From an uncultured Clostridia bacterium (GTDB taxonomy: Bacteria > Bacillota > Clostridia > Oscillospirales > Acutalibacteraceae), in contig CAJFOZ010000054.1 in NCBI GenBank assembly GCA_904397895.1, forward strand, positions 1-44,651: a stretch of DNA of 44,651 bases, given 5' to 3'. This document shows, in pieces, positions 1 to 8,521 of this stretch. The notes under the pieces are model-generated. The model was not told the DNA's origin, searched no databases, and saw only the letters and a program-made list of their open reading frames with translations. The position numbers and the translations under genes are program-made. Positions within the stretch are counted from its first letter, which is position 1. Every line of letters begins with the position of its first letter.

Positions 1-42
1 GGAATACATAAAAAGCAATTGGAAGAAGATCAGATACGGGTA

Positions 43-185
43 GCAAGGAAACCAAGGCATAAAACAATACCCCTCCAGGGGTTGCCCGAAAAAGCAATAC
101 AGTCGGCAGACCTTTTCGGAACCTCTTTAGGGGCATTGTTTGTATTACACCCTTTTAGGGTTTCTTCATGCCTCCGGTAAAGCCA
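43..185 (-). ncRNA. Candidate rod-shaped structured RNA (6S-like architecture, unproven)
   Basis: No convincing reading frame lies in 1-208, but the segment folds into nested helices: 51-53 with 176-178, 55-60 with 168-173, 63-73 with 130-140 (11 bp), 77-83 with 120-126, 86-92 with 113-119, and a small apical stem 102-104 with 109-111. A separate small hairpin (149-153 with 157-161) sits on one side of a large asymmetric internal loop at 141-167. A closing stem, central bubble with side hairpin and long interrupted terminal stem resemble 6S RNA, but I do not recognise the sequence itself. Several wobble positions are G-U on the minus strand and A-C mismatches on the plus strand, which favours minus; one pair argues the other way. 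Either strand remains possible. Confidence 0.35.
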
Positions 186-208
186 GAAGTTTTGACCTTT
201 GACATGTT

Positions 209-511
209 TTATTGATCTCGCAAAGCCCGTTCCAGCCAGATGGAACCGATGTCGAGCGCATTATAAAGGCCTTCCTTTTCGCTCTTCTTGACAATGCGAT
301 CACGAGCGCGGATTTCCGGATCGGTGTACATCAGCTGCACCAGCACTTTGTCTGCAATCTCCATGTCCTGATACGGCTTGGTGCTGAGAATTTGAAGCAT
401 CACAACGTATTTATCCGCCATGCTGCCGTAATAAATGGTTTTCCCACTGCGGACCAACGGTTTCCCTTTATACATCAAAAATGCATTCTTACCTGCTTTT
501 TTATCACTCAT
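209..511 (-). CDS. Conserved hypothetical protein, about 100 aa
   Basis: This small soluble protein has no domain I can name with confidence. The start at 511 is chosen because an AGGAGG ribosome binding site lies 8 nt upstream of the ATG that begins MSDKKAGKN; the in-frame ATG at 529 lies upstream of that site. The protein is mixed charged and hydrophobic with no signal peptide or membrane segment. Features such as the N-terminal MYKGKPLVR stretch and the C-terminal DIGSIWLERAL look like a conserved Firmicutes family rather than a random frame. It has its own strong promoter (543-570) and lies just after the terminator of ireB, so it is probably transcribed separately. Function unknown. Confidence 0.75.
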   Translation of the reverse strand: MSDKKAGKNAFLMYKGKPLVRSGKTIYYGSMADKYVVMLQILSTKPYQDMEIADKVLVQLMYTDPEIRARDRIVKKSEKEGLYNALDIGSIWLERALRDQ

Positions 512-542
512 AAAATGTCCTCCTGTCATCCTTATCTGAATT

Positions 543-570
543 ATTATAGCACAAATCTTCTACCTTGCAA
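543..570 (-). promoter_or_regulatory. Sigma-A-type promoter of the 209-511 gene
   Basis: On the minus strand a TTGCAA box (565-570) is followed after 16 nt by a perfect TATAAT (543-548), about 30 nt before the start codon at 511. It lies just downstream of the ireB terminator. Confidence 0.6.
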
Positions 571-601
571 AGAGAAATCCGGTAACCCATCGGTTATAAA
601 A

Positions 602-630
602 ATAGAGGGGATCAAAAAAATCCCCTCTAT
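602..630 (-). terminator. Intrinsic terminator after ireB
   Basis: A perfect stem ATAGAGGGGAT / ATCCCCTCTAT with a T/A-rich loop is followed on the minus strand by TTTTTAT. It begins 14 nt after the ireB stop codon. Confidence 0.8.
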
Positions 631-643
631 CACGCGGTACTTT

Positions 644-889
644 TTATTCGCCTAAATAGGACTTTACCAAAGCTTGAAGCAATTCATCCCGGTCGATCTT
701 GCGGATCAAGCTGCGGGCATTGTTATGGGTGGTAATATAAGTGGGGTCTTCTGAGAGAATATACCCTACAATCTGGTTGATGGGATTGTAGCCTTTTTCC
801 CTTAAAGCGTCATAAACCATAGTCAAAATACGTTTCATCTCATCCTCATGGTCGCCGCCGATAGAAAAGGTCATGGTCTTATCAAACAT
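644..889 (-). CDS. ireB: IreB family regulatory phosphoprotein (UPF0297)
   Basis: This 81-residue protein matches the IreB/YrzL family over its whole length, with the highly conserved core [19 protein letters not shown] and a C-terminal [18 protein letters not shown] region. In Enterococcus, IreB is a small substrate of the Ser/Thr kinase IreK and modulates intrinsic cephalosporin resistance; in other Firmicutes its role is less clear. The N-terminal TMTF segment corresponds to the region where threonines are phosphorylated in the family, so phosphorylation is plausible but inferred. The ATG at 889 follows a GAGGAGGGG ribosome binding site. In many Firmicutes the gene sits beside ruvX/yqgF; here the next gene is the 209-511 hypothetical, separated by a terminator. 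Confidence 0.93.
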   Translation of the reverse strand: MFDKTMTFSIGGDHEDEMKRILTMVYDALREKGYNPINQIVGYILSEDPTYITTHNNARSLIRKIDRDELLQALVKSYLGE

Positions 890-924
890 TGCAAACCCCT
901 CCTCATGGTCTTACCGTCTTTCCC

Positions 925-953
925 ATTATACAATAACCAACCGGACAATTCAA
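925..953 (-). promoter_or_regulatory. Promoter of ireB
   Basis: On the minus strand TTGAAT (948-953) and TATAAT (925-930) are separated by exactly 17 nt, placed in the gap between pheT and ireB about 35 nt before the start codon. Confidence 0.6.
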
Positions 954-980
954 TCGCTAAACGAAAATAAATCCACAGGG

Positions 981-3365
981 TTAAGAGCGCAGTTCTGCGC
1001 CAATTTCATGAAGCGCTTTGATGGCTTTTTGGATCATAGAATCGCATTCTGCATCGGTGAGGGTGGAATCATGCGAACGTAACAACAGGCTGAAAGCCAC
1101 GCTCTTTTTGCCCTCGGGAATCTGTTTGCCCTTGTAAACGTCGAACAATTCCAGCTTCTCCAATCGCTGCCCCGCTGCTTTTCGGATGGTATTTTGCAAC
1201 GTGAGTACCGGAATGTTATCGTCACATACCAAAGCCAAATCCCTGGTCACGGCAGGGAAACGGGGGAGTGGTTTATATTGTATGTCGGCCACATGATTTT
1301 CATACATAAGGCTGAAATCCAGCATGGCCACATAGGCGCGGGAACCGATGCCGTAAGCCTCTTGAACCAGAGGATGCAGTTCTCCGACAATACCCAGCTG
1401 TTTGTCACCAATAGTCAATTTCGCACAACGTCCCGGATGGAAGGCAGGTTCATCCTTTGCCGCTGTCACATCGTATTCTGTGACGCGCAGAGATTCCAGG
1501 AGACCTTCTACCGCACCTTTGATGGAATAAAAATCAACTTCTGGACCATATTGGCCGAGGATGACGCATTTTTTCTCCAACGGCAGGGCTTGCCCTTCTT
1601 GGGGAATATATTCAGTGGCCAGCTCATAGACGGCAGCCGAAAGATTCCGATCGGCGAAGTTGTTACCCAATACCTGGCACATGGACGGCAACGCCGTAGT
1701 ACGCATAATGCTGGTATCTTCTCCCAAAGGATTGGCAATCACCACCGACCGACGCAGATCACTGTCGGCCGGCATGCGGATGCGGTCATATTCCTTGGGA
1801 CTGATGAAGGAATAGGTGGATACTTCAGAGTATCCCAAAGCCAACATGGCAGTATTTACCGAACGCTTAAACTGCTGTTCCAGAGTATAGCCACCCTGCG
1901 CACTGCCGCGAATAGTGGTGGACGGGATCTTATTATAGCCGTAGAACCGGGCGATTTCTTCGGCGATATCCGCTTTGCATTCGATATCGCTGCGGAAGGA
2001 GGGGGCGATCACTTGGCCGTTCTCCACCTTGAATTCCAAGCTCTTCAGGATATCGATCATATCTTGTTCCGGAATCTGAATGCCCAGGAAACGGTTGATC
2101 CACTCGGCATCCAACGGGATCGAACGAGGTGTCTTATCGGAACAATCCACTTCTACAATGCCGTCGCATACGTCGCCGGCATCCAACAGCTCTACCAATT
2201 GGCAGGCCCGCTCCAAAGCGGGAATGCAGTTTTCCGGATCAAGGCCCTTTTCAAAGCGGCCGGAGGACTCGGTACGCATGCCCAGCTTCTTGGCCGTTAC
2301 ACGGACAGAGGGGCCGGAGAAACAGGCCGATTCAAATACAATGGTGGTAGTATTGTCAAAGATACTGCTGAATTCGCCGCCCATAACGCCTGCTACCGCC
2401 ATGGGTTTCTGATCGTCGGCAATGACTAGCATATCGGAAGTTAAGGTGCGTTCCACGCCGTCCAAGGTGGTGATGGTCTCGCCATCCACAGCACGGCGTG
2501 CATCGATGTTATGGCCTGCCATCAGATTATAGTCAAAAGCGTGCATGGGCTGGCCGTATTCCAGCATGACGTAGTTTGTGATATCTACAATATTGTTGAT
2601 GGGGCGGACTCCACACGCACGCAGGCGCTCCCGCATCCAACGGGGAGAAGGAGCTACACGGACGTTCTTGACCACCCTGGCTGCATAGCGATAGCATAAG
2701 TCGGGAGCGCTGATCTTGACATTCAGGAGTTCCGCCGCATCGCCGTGACCGCCTTTGACCTCCGGTTTAGGAAGCGCAAAGGGCTTGTGGAAGGTAACGG
2801 CAGCTTCTCTGGCCAGGCCAATGATGGACAGGCAGTCAGGGCGATTGGATGTAATTTCAAAGTCAAAGACCATATCATCCAAACCGATGGCCTTTTTGAT
2901 ATCCATGCCCAATGTATGATCACACTCATCGGTGAGGATAAAAATGCCATCGGCGATGACGCCAGGGAAATCGTTGGTGGTAAGTCCTAGCTCTTCGATG
3001 CCGCACATCATGCCCTGGGACTCTACGCCTCTCAGCTTCCCTTTTTTGATGTTGACCCCGCCCGGCAGTTTGGAACCGTGCAGAGCCACTGGGACATAGT
3101 CACCTTCGGTCAGGTTGGTGGCGCCTGTCACAATGGCGATGGGGGAATCCTGCCCCACATCCACCGAGCAAACCACCAATTTATCGGCATTGGGATGGGG
3201 CGAGATGCTCAACACCTGACCAACCACAACATTTTCAATTTCACTGCCTTCCTGCTCATACCCTTCCACCTTGGAACCACTCATGGTAAGGGCTTCGGAA
3301 AAAGCGCGGGGAGACATATCCTCCAGCTGAACAAAATCATGCATCCATTTGGTTGAAATCTTCAT
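981..3365 (-). CDS. pheT: Phenylalanine--tRNA ligase beta subunit
   Basis: This 794-residue protein has the normal length of bacterial PheT. The N-terminal tRNA-binding OB-fold is visible at about residues 40-150 (ISPHPNADKLVVCSVDVG), followed by the B3/B4 editing region, the B5 domain and the catalytic-like core, and a C-terminal ferredoxin-fold anticodon-binding domain (starting near YKPLPRFPAVTRDLALV). With PheS it forms the alpha2-beta2 enzyme that charges tRNA-Phe; the beta subunit carries tRNA binding and editing of mischarged tyrosine. It lies 16 bp downstream of pheS and is co-transcribed from the T-box-controlled promoter. No frame disruption is seen. There is no clear terminator between its stop and ireB. 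Confidence 0.97.
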   Translation of the reverse strand: MKISTKWMHDFVQLEDMSPRAFSEALTMSGSKVEGYEQEGSEIENVVVGQVLSISPHPNADKLVVCSVDVGQDSPIAIVTGATNLTEGDYVPVALHGSKLPGGVNIKKGKLRGVESQGMMCGIEELGLTTNDFPGVIADGIFILTDECDHTLGMDIKKAIGLDDMVFDFEITSNRPDCLSIIGLAREAAVTFHKPFALPKPEVKGGHGDAAELLNVKISAPDLCYRYAARVVKNVRVAPSPRWMRERLRACGVRPINNIVDITNYVMLEYGQPMHAFDYNLMAGHNIDARRAVDGETITTLDGVERTLTSDMLVIADDQKPMAVAGVMGGEFSSIFDNTTTIVFESACFSGPSVRVTAKKLGMRTESSGRFEKGLDPENCIPALERACQLVELLDAGDVCDGIVEVDCSDKTPRSIPLDAEWINRFLGIQIPEQDMIDILKSLEFKVENGQVIAPSFRSDIECKADIAEEIARFYGYNKIPSTTIRGSAQGGYTLEQQFKRSVNTAMLALGYSEVSTYSFISPKEYDRIRMPADSDLRRSVVIANPLGEDTSIMRTTALPSMCQVLGNNFADRNLSAAVYELATEYIPQEGQALPLEKKCVILGQYGPEVDFYSIKGAVEGLLESLRVTEYDVTAAKDEPAFHPGRCAKLTIGDKQLGIVGELHPLVQEAYGIGSRAYVAMLDFSLMYENHVADIQYKPLPRFPAVTRDLALVCDDNIPVLTLQNTIRKAAGQRLEKLELFDVYKGKQIPEGKKSVAFSLLLRSHDSTLTDAECDSMIQKAIKALHEIGAELRS

Positions 3366-3381
3366 TGTGCGTCACCTCCTA

Positions 3382-4401
3382 CTAAAATTGGGAAAGGAAT
3401 CTCAGGTCATTGTCGTAAAACAGCCGCAGGTCATTGATGTTAAAGCGGCGCATGACCACACGTTCTAAGCCGATGCCGAAGGCAAAGCCGCTGTATTCCT
3501 CCGGATCGATGTCGCAAATCGACAATACCTTGGGATGCACCATACCGCAGCCCAAGATCTCAATCCAACCCTCGCCTTTGCAGAGACGGCAGCCTTCGCC
3601 GTGGCAGGCAAAGCATTGGATATCCACTTCGGCCGAGGGCTCTGTAAAGGGGAAGTGATGGGGGCGGAACCGCACTTGGGCATCCTCGCCGTACAGACGG
3701 CGGACAAATACCTCCAGCGTGCCCTTTAAATCGGCCATGGTGATGCCTTTGTCCACTACCAAGCCCTCGATCTGATGGAAGAGGGGGGAGTGGGTGGCAT
3801 CCACAGCGTCCGAACGATAGACGCGTCCCGGGGCAATGATGCGGATGGGAGGCTTGCGCTTTTCCATGGTGCGGATCTGTACAGGAGAAGTCTGGGTGCG
3901 CAACACGATGTTATCATCAATATAAAACGTATCCTGGGTATCGCGGGCCGGATGGTTCTTCGGAATGTTTAAGGCCTCAAAGTTATAGTAATCCAACTCC
4001 ACTTCAGGACCTTCCGCAATGTCAAAACCCATACCGATGAAGATTTCTTCCATCTCCTCCAGCACCACCGAGAGGGGATGCTTATGGCCTAAAGCATTGT
4101 GCTTGCCCGGCATGGTGACGTCGATGCATTCCGCAGCCAGACGGGCATTTTGTTCTTCCTCTTTGAGTTGTTGGCCACGCTTTTCAATAAACGATTCAAT
4201 TTCCGAGCGGACCTCATTGGCCAGCTGGCCGATGATGGGACGCTCCTCTGGAGAGAGTTTACCCATCTGTTTTAAAATAGAGGTAAGCTCTCCCTTTTTC
4301 CCCAGGAAATAAACCCGCAATCCATCCAAAGCCTTGCGGTCCTTGACCTCCTGGAGCCGGGATTTTGCTATTTCCCGGATGCTTTCCAGCTTTTCTCTCA
4401 T
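3382..4401 (-). CDS. pheS: Phenylalanine--tRNA ligase alpha subunit
   Basis: Catalytic subunit of PheRS, about 339 residues, the usual size. The N-terminal coiled-coil domain ([20 protein letters not shown]) is followed by a class II aminoacyl-tRNA synthetase core, with motif 2 near [14 protein letters not shown] and motif 3 near [16 protein letters not shown]. The frame is open 87 bp further upstream, but the start at 4401 fits the family and has a GAGAGGTG ribosome binding site; the upstream part belongs to the leader just after the T-box terminator. A pair of CxxC-like motifs ([12 protein letters not shown]) in the core is a feature of many clostridial PheS proteins. First gene of the pheST operon, regulated by uncharged tRNA-Phe. 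Confidence 0.97.
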   Translation of the reverse strand: MREKLESIREIAKSRLQEVKDRKALDGLRVYFLGKKGELTSILKQMGKLSPEERPIIGQLANEVRSEIESFIEKRGQQLKEEEQNARLAAECIDVTMPGKHNALGHKHPLSVVLEEMEEIFIGMGFDIAEGPEVELDYYNFEALNIPKNHPARDTQDTFYIDDNIVLRTQTSPVQIRTMEKRKPPIRIIAPGRVYRSDAVDATHSPLFHQIEGLVVDKGITMADLKGTLEVFVRRLYGEDAQVRFRPHHFPFTEPSAEVDIQCFACHGEGCRLCKGEGWIEILGCGMVHPKVLSICDIDPEEYSGFAFGIGLERVVMRRFNINDLRLFYDNDLRFLSQF

Positions 4402-4462
4402 TTTTGATTCACCTCTCACACAAATAAAAACAACAGTAGCAAGCGGATGATTACGATAAACT

Positions 4463-4763
4463 TCAAATAAAAAAGCCCGCCCAATCATCCCGCAAAATCG
4501 GGACGAAGGCGAGCCTCCGCGGTACCACCCAATATTCCTGCCTCACACTGTTAAAAAGGCAAGCTCTTAACTGAAAGCTTATAACGGAGCTATCCGTCGC
4601 GCCCTACTCAAATACAAAAAGCCTTGTATCCTTCAGACGCGCCGCTCAGAAGTGAACTTCAGACGCCCTAACACACAAATGACCTTCCAGCCGATGGATC
4701 ATTCTCTCTATCTGTGTTTTCTGGGAACAACTTACTCTCTTCCTCACAGCGTTATCTTTTTTT
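4463..4763 (-). promoter_or_regulatory. T-box leader (tRNA-Phe-responsive riboswitch) of pheST
   Basis: The minus-strand leader holds the canonical T-box sequence GGGTGGTACCGCGG (4517-4530), followed by a terminator whose stem GCTCGCC/GGCGGGC (with an inner TCCCG/CGGGA stem) ends in TTTTTTATTTG (4466-4516). Upstream, arms CGCT (about 4748-4751) and AGCG close a long Stem I. A UUC triplet followed by A at 4654-4656 sits on the 3' side of Stem I where the specifier loop is expected, which matches phenylalanine. In the known mechanism, uncharged tRNA pairs with the T-box and prevents terminator formation. Confidence 0.93.
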
Positions 4764-4792
4764 ACTATAACACCGAACCTCAAAAATTGCAA
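4764..4792 (-). promoter_or_regulatory. Promoter of the pheST T-box transcript
   Basis: On the minus strand TTGCAA (4787-4792) and TATAGT (4764-4769) are spaced 17 nt apart, directly upstream of the T-box Stem I. The -35 hexamer is self-complementary and lies next to the divergent acpS promoter. Confidence 0.7.
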
Positions 4793-4819
4793 GACAAAGC
4801 ATAAGCAAAATGCTATAAT
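4791..4819 (+). promoter_or_regulatory. Probable divergent promoter of acpS operon
   Basis: A perfect TATAAT at 4814-4819 is preceded at 17 nt by a poor -35 (AAGACA, 4791-4796). It lies about 55 nt before acpS. The -35 assignment is weak; the -10 is convincing. Confidence 0.5.
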
Positions 4820-4872
4820 AAACCAAAGATCGAATGATAAGCTCTATAAAATAGCAGGGGAGGAGAACCACT

Positions 4873-5247
4873 TTGTATACGGTTGGAATCGATATGGTGG
4901 AAATTGAACGGATCCATCATTGTATGCGGCACGATGGCTTTTGCCGGCGTATCCTTGGGGAAGAGGAGTACCGTCAGCTGGAAAAACGCGGTATGCCGGC
5001 GCAAAGTGTTGCAGCATCCTTTTGTGCCAAAGAGGCTTTTTCTAAGGCTATGGGAACAGGAATCCGCGGCTTCTCTTTTTCTGAAGTGCAGCTTTTGCGT
5101 CTTCCAAACGGCAAACCCTATCTCTCCTTTACCGGCCGTGCCAAAGCGATGGTGCAGCCCACTGGATTGGAATTTGCCGTCAGCATCACCCATACCAAGC
5201 AATATGCCGCCGCTGTGGTTGTGGCATCCCGGGAGGTGGAAGCATGA
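4873..5247 (+). CDS. acpS: Holo-[acyl-carrier-protein] synthase
   Basis: AcpS transfers 4'-phosphopantetheine from CoA to apo-acyl carrier protein, activating fatty acid synthesis in the cytoplasm. The 124-residue length is typical. Two family signatures are present: GIDMVEIERI at residues 5-14, with the metal-binding aspartate, and FCAKEAFSKAMGTG at about 54-67, with the conserved glutamate. The start codon is TTG at 4873, preceded by a GGGGAGGAG ribosome binding site; no suitable ATG exists near it. Its stop overlaps the ATG of the next gene (ATGA), so the two are translationally coupled. The pairing of acpS with the NAD(P)HX repair gene is common in Firmicutes. Confidence 0.95.
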   Translation: MYTVGIDMVEIERIHHCMRHDGFCRRILGEEEYRQLEKRGMPAQSVAASFCAKEAFSKAMGTGIRGFSFSEVQLLRLPNGKPYLSFTGRAKAMVQPTGLEFAVSITHTKQYAAAVVVASREVEA

Positions 5248-6794
5248 ATATCTACAATGCCGGACAAACAAGAGATATCGAAGCGGCCATTGCTGCATCA
5301 GGCGTTGCCTATCTTCAAATGATGGAGCAGGCTGGTCAAGCGGTGGCCGAACATCTGCTTAATAGAAATAAGGCGACACCGCATAAAACTAAGGTGGTTT
5401 TCCTGTGTGGACGTGGCAACAACGGCGGAGACGGTTTGGTAGCAGCTCGCCGTCTATGTCTAGAAGGATGGGACGTATCGGTCATTTTTCCAGGGGGGAC
5501 ATCGAAAACTCCTGATTCGATGTATATGCTGGAGCAGCTCAAAACCCTCTCTGTTTCGATTTTGGATCCGTCCCCTTCGCCTGACCAGGAAGAATTCTGT
5601 TTCTCCCTCATTCAGTCGGCCCACTGGATTGTAGACGCTCTATTTGGCATTGGATTCCATGGCATCCTAGACGAACCCTATAGCCGATACATAAAGGCTG
5701 TAGGGGAAAGCTGTGCTACCGTAGTGTCCATTGATATTCCAAGCGGCGCTCATTGCGACACCGGATGCGTCCAGGGGCCATGTATCCAAGCCGATGATAC
5801 CGTTACGTTTTTTACCTATAAACCTGTCCATCTGATTTATCCCGCCGCCCAATATTGCGGAAAGGTCTTTGTGGAACCTCTTTTTTATACTCAGTCCTTG
5901 GGAGAATCCATCCCAACTGCACAGCATACCCTTTCCTTTGAAGAGGTCAAAAAATGGTTTCCGGCCCGCCATCCTAATTCCCACAAAGGAACTTTTGGAA
6001 AACTCCTATGCATCTGCGGGAAAGCTGGTATGACAGGGGCGGCTGAATTATCTGCCAAAGCCGCTATGCGATGCGGTGCCGGCCTCACCTATCTCATGAC
6101 GCCAAAAGATGCCTGTGCTGCACTCTCCTGTAAGCTCACCGAACCGGTACTGATTCCTTTGGATCAAAGTCCAGAGGGGACTTTATCCGAGCAATCCCTT
6201 CCCGCTATCTTAGAACAGCTTTCTTCCGCTTCCGCATGCTTAATCGGCTGCGGGATGGGGGATAACATTCACACCCAAACCATTTTGGAAGCGGTCCTTC
6301 AGCATGCAAAATGTCCTGTTATCGTCGATGCCGATGGAATAAATGCCCTGAGCCATCATATAGATAGAGTAAAGCAATCGACAGCATCGATCATTTTGAC
6401 GCCCCATCCAGGAGAAATGTCCCGGTTGACCGGCAAATCCACTGCCGAGATCCAGGAAAACCGGCTCCATACGGCCAAGGAATTCGTGCAGCAGTATCCC
6501 GTTACCTTGGTGCTTAAGGGGGCGGGAACCATCGTTGCCACACCGGACGGCCAAACCTGGATCAATTCGACCGGCAATCCCGGTATGGCCAAAGGCGGAT
6601 CGGGAGACGTCCTTGCCGGGATGATTGCCGCTTTTGTGGCACAGGGGATGGAAGTAGGGAAGGCGGCTGCCGCTGCCGTCTATCTTCACGGGCTGGCGGG
6701 AGACCGATGCGCCCAGTGTTTTTCCCAGCATGCCATGCTGGCCTCCGATCTGATCCAGATGCTGCCCAGAGTCTTTCTTGATCTTGAGAAATAA
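5244..6794 (+). CDS. nnr: Bifunctional NAD(P)H-hydrate epimerase / ADP-dependent dehydratase
   Basis: This two-domain repair enzyme of 516 residues restores hydrated NADH and NADPH (NADHX/NADPHX). The N-terminal YjeF-N epimerase domain (about 1-210) shows GRGNNGGDGLVAARRL and the following Rossmann-type elements. The C-terminal ribokinase-like dehydratase (about 225-510) shows TPHPGEMSRLTG and the nucleotide-binding GNPGMAKGGSGDVLAGMIAA. The two halves are fused as in E. coli YjeF. The start at 5244 overlaps the acpS stop codon. No defects are visible. Substrate activity is inferred from the family. Confidence 0.95.
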   Translation: MNIYNAGQTRDIEAAIAASGVAYLQMMEQAGQAVAEHLLNRNKATPHKTKVVFLCGRGNNGGDGLVAARRLCLEGWDVSVIFPGGTSKTPDSMYMLEQLKTLSVSILDPSPSPDQEEFCFSLIQSAHWIVDALFGIGFHGILDEPYSRYIKAVGESCATVVSIDIPSGAHCDTGCVQGPCIQADDTVTFFTYKPVHLIYPAAQYCGKVFVEPLFYTQSLGESIPTAQHTLSFEEVKKWFPARHPNSHKGTFGKLLCICGKAGMTGAAELSAKAAMRCGAGLTYLMTPKDACAALSCKLTEPVLIPLDQSPEGTLSEQSLPAILEQLSSASACLIGCGMGDNIHTQTILEAVLQHAKCPVIVDADGINALSHHIDRVKQSTASIILTPHPGEMSRLTGKSTAEIQENRLHTAKEFVQQYPVTLVLKGAGTIVATPDGQTWINSTGNPGMAKGGSGDVLAGMIAAFVAQGMEVGKAAAAAVYLHGLAGDRCAQCFSQHAMLASDLIQMLPRVFLDLEK

Positions 6795-6805
6795 GGGTGA
6801 TGACG

Positions 6806-7348
6806 ATGAAGCGTTTGGCGGTTTTCCTATGCAGCATGATTTTTATTTTGACGGTAATGACTGGCTGTTCCACGATATCTGGATCCGGATCGGGTTCCGA
6901 GGCGGATCTCAGTTCCGTCCCAAACGCTTTTTCCACTATGGCCAAGATTCAATACAACGGTACCGAGATCGAGGCCAAAATCACCCGTTTAGACGGGGGG
7001 AATTGTACCATTGAAGTGCTTGCACCTTCCTCTTTAAAAGGTCTTACCATGGATTGGAACGCCCAGTCAAATACCATGACACTGGGTTTTATGGGACTAT
7101 CTTGCAGCATCGATCCACAGCAATTCCCAGACTCTGCTTTTGGGACGGCTGTCATCTATGCTTTTAACGCCCTTGCCTCCAAAGACGGCCTTAAAATTGA
7201 TAAAACCGATGAATCCCTCACTTTTTCTGGAACAGGGGAGTCGGGTCAATTCTCGGTCTCTATCGATCGTAAAAGCGGCTGTATGCAGTCTCTTGACATC
7301 CCGGGAATCGGTTTATCCGCCCAATTTTCCGACTACACCGCAAGTTGA
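6806..7348 (+). CDS. Predicted lipoprotein of unknown function
   Basis: About 180 residues beginning with a lipoprotein signal: MKRL, a hydrophobic stretch, then the lipobox VMTGC, followed by a Ser/Gly-rich linker. The mature part looks like a secreted beta-rich domain with alternating polar and hydrophobic residues, but I recognise no family. The ATG at 6806 is chosen because AAGGGTG lies about 6 nt upstream; GTG (6797) and ATG (6800) starts are also in frame. It lies 11 bp after nnr and probably ends the acpS-nnr transcript, which closes at the terminator at 7394-7439. It would be anchored on the outer face of the cytoplasmic membrane. Confidence 0.8.
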   Translation: MKRLAVFLCSMIFILTVMTGCSTISGSGSGSEADLSSVPNAFSTMAKIQYNGTEIEAKITRLDGGNCTIEVLAPSSLKGLTMDWNAQSNTMTLGFMGLSCSIDPQQFPDSAFGTAVIYAFNALASKDGLKIDKTDESLTFSGTGESGQFSVSIDRKSGCMQSLDIPGIGLSAQFSDYTAS

Positions 7349-7376
7349 TATAAATTCATAAATTGAATAAAAAAGG

Positions 7377-7415
7377 ACCGGATCAGAGAATTTAAAGAAC
7401 CGGATCAGAGAATTT
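7377..7415. repeat. Tandem 17-bp direct repeat beside a terminator
   Basis: The 17-bp sequence ACCGGATCAGAGAATTT occurs at 7377-7393 and again at 7399-7415, a 22-bp period. The second copy forms part of the left arm of the terminator, so the first copy looks like a small local duplication of that arm. Confidence 0.7.
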
Positions 7416-7439
7416 TTAGTTTTCTTGATCCGGTTCTTT
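7394..7439 (+). terminator. Intrinsic terminator between convergent genes
   Basis: The 14-bp perfect stem AAAGAACCGGATCA / TGATCCGGTTCTTT is followed on the plus strand by a run of T. It ends the acpS-nnr-lipoprotein transcript. The right arm also encodes the last residues of the convergent recombinase gene. Confidence 0.8.
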
Positions 7440-8453
7440 TTTTGTTTGATTATCAGGGATAGCTGGGGATTTTCTCATCTTCACATTTGCCAAAGGATTG
7501 GCTTCGATGCCTTGTTGGAGCTGTTTATCCGATACGTGGGTGTAAATTTCAGTGGTGGATAGATTCTCATGCCCCAACAATTCCTGCAAGACACGGATAT
7601 TTACATCACCGTGTTGGTACATCAAGGTGGCCGCTGTATGGCGCAATTTATGTACCGAGTATCCTTGGCCATCCAGCCCAATCTTTTCCAAATAATGCTT
7701 TACCATCCACTGTACGGTCTTTGGGCTAATACGCTGTTTTTGTTTGCTTAGAAAAAGGGCATATCGATCCTTGACGCCTTCATGAGGCCGGACCTTTAAA
7801 TAGTTCTCAATGGCGGTGAGACAAGCCTCATTTAAATAAACGGTCCGTTCCTTATTTCCTTTGCCTGTAACACGCATGGTGTGATCGCTGCGAATGTCTC
7901 CCAAATCCAACCCTACCAGTTCAGATAGGCGCAACCCGCAGTTGAGAAATAAGGTAAGAATGCAATAATCCCGCTGCTGGAATGGGCCTTCGACACTATT
8001 TAGCAATTCGATACTTTGTTCTAACGTCAAATATTTGGGTAAGGACCGTTTGATTTTTGGTGCGTCGAGTTCCGCCAACGGATCAGACTCCAGGCGTTCG
8101 CTGGACTTGGATTTGGTAGACAAAAACTTAAAGAACGCCTTTAAGCTGCAAACCTTCCGAGCCCGTGCAGCCGATTGGTTGTTGCGGTCCACTCGGACAT
8201 AATGGAAGAATTCATAGGCATCCGACAATGTGACCGTCCTTAACAGATCGATGGTGACATCGTCGATCTCAATGGATTCAATGGGTTGATCCGACGGCGC
8301 CAATTTGCGGCTGTATTTTAAATAACGTAAAAACGTCCGGATATCTAAAAAATATTCTTCCACGGTCTTTGGTGATTTGCCAAGGGTATTTTCCAAATAT
8401 CCAAGAAAACTCCGCAGCACCAGTGGACACTGGGCTAAATAATCGCGTTTCAT
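7416..8453 (-). CDS. Tyrosine recombinase, XerC/XerD-like
   Basis: Site-specific recombinase of about 345 residues. The N-terminal SAM-like core-binding domain (about 1-115) begins around FLGYLENTLGKSPKTVEEY. The C-terminal catalytic domain carries the full active-site set: Arg in NCGLRLSELVGLDL, Lys in VTGKGNKERTV, HxxR in HKLRHTAATLMYQHG, and His and the nucleophilic Tyr in LLGHENLSTTEIYTHV. The start at 8453 is preceded by AGGAGGT; an in-frame ATG at 8501 lies upstream of that site. Length and motifs fit housekeeping Xer or a Xer-like integrase; no adjacent attachment site is proven. It is preceded by a perfect 40-bp palindrome and a small membrane-protein gene, likely in the same transcript. 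Confidence 0.92.
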   Translation of the reverse strand: MKRDYLAQCPLVLRSFLGYLENTLGKSPKTVEEYFLDIRTFLRYLKYSRKLAPSDQPIESIEIDDVTIDLLRTVTLSDAYEFFHYVRVDRNNQSAARARKVCSLKAFFKFLSTKSKSSERLESDPLAELDAPKIKRSLPKYLTLEQSIELLNSVEGPFQQRDYCILTLFLNCGLRLSELVGLDLGDIRSDHTMRVTGKGNKERTVYLNEACLTAIENYLKVRPHEGVKDRYALFLSKQKQRISPKTVQWMVKHYLEKIGLDGQGYSVHKLRHTAATLMYQHGDVNIRVLQELLGHENLSTTEIYTHVSDKQLQQGIEANPLANVKMRKSPAIPDNQTKKEPDQEN

Positions 8454-8521
8454 GGGTGTTTTTTGACCTCCTAAACCAGAACCACAATCCGGGCTCTCCA
8501 AACCCCAACTGGGTTGAACCC

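Noticed and set aside
1-208. tmRNA, RNase P RNA or SRP RNA
   Set aside because: No tag reading frame, CCA end, GAGGAAAGUC-type RNase P core or SRP tetraloop motif is visible on either strand.
1194-2429. Long open frame (411 codons) on the plus strand inside pheT
   Set aside because: It is entirely antisense to a clearly real pheT gene, has no ribosome binding site and no recognisable protein; it is a by-product of codon bias.
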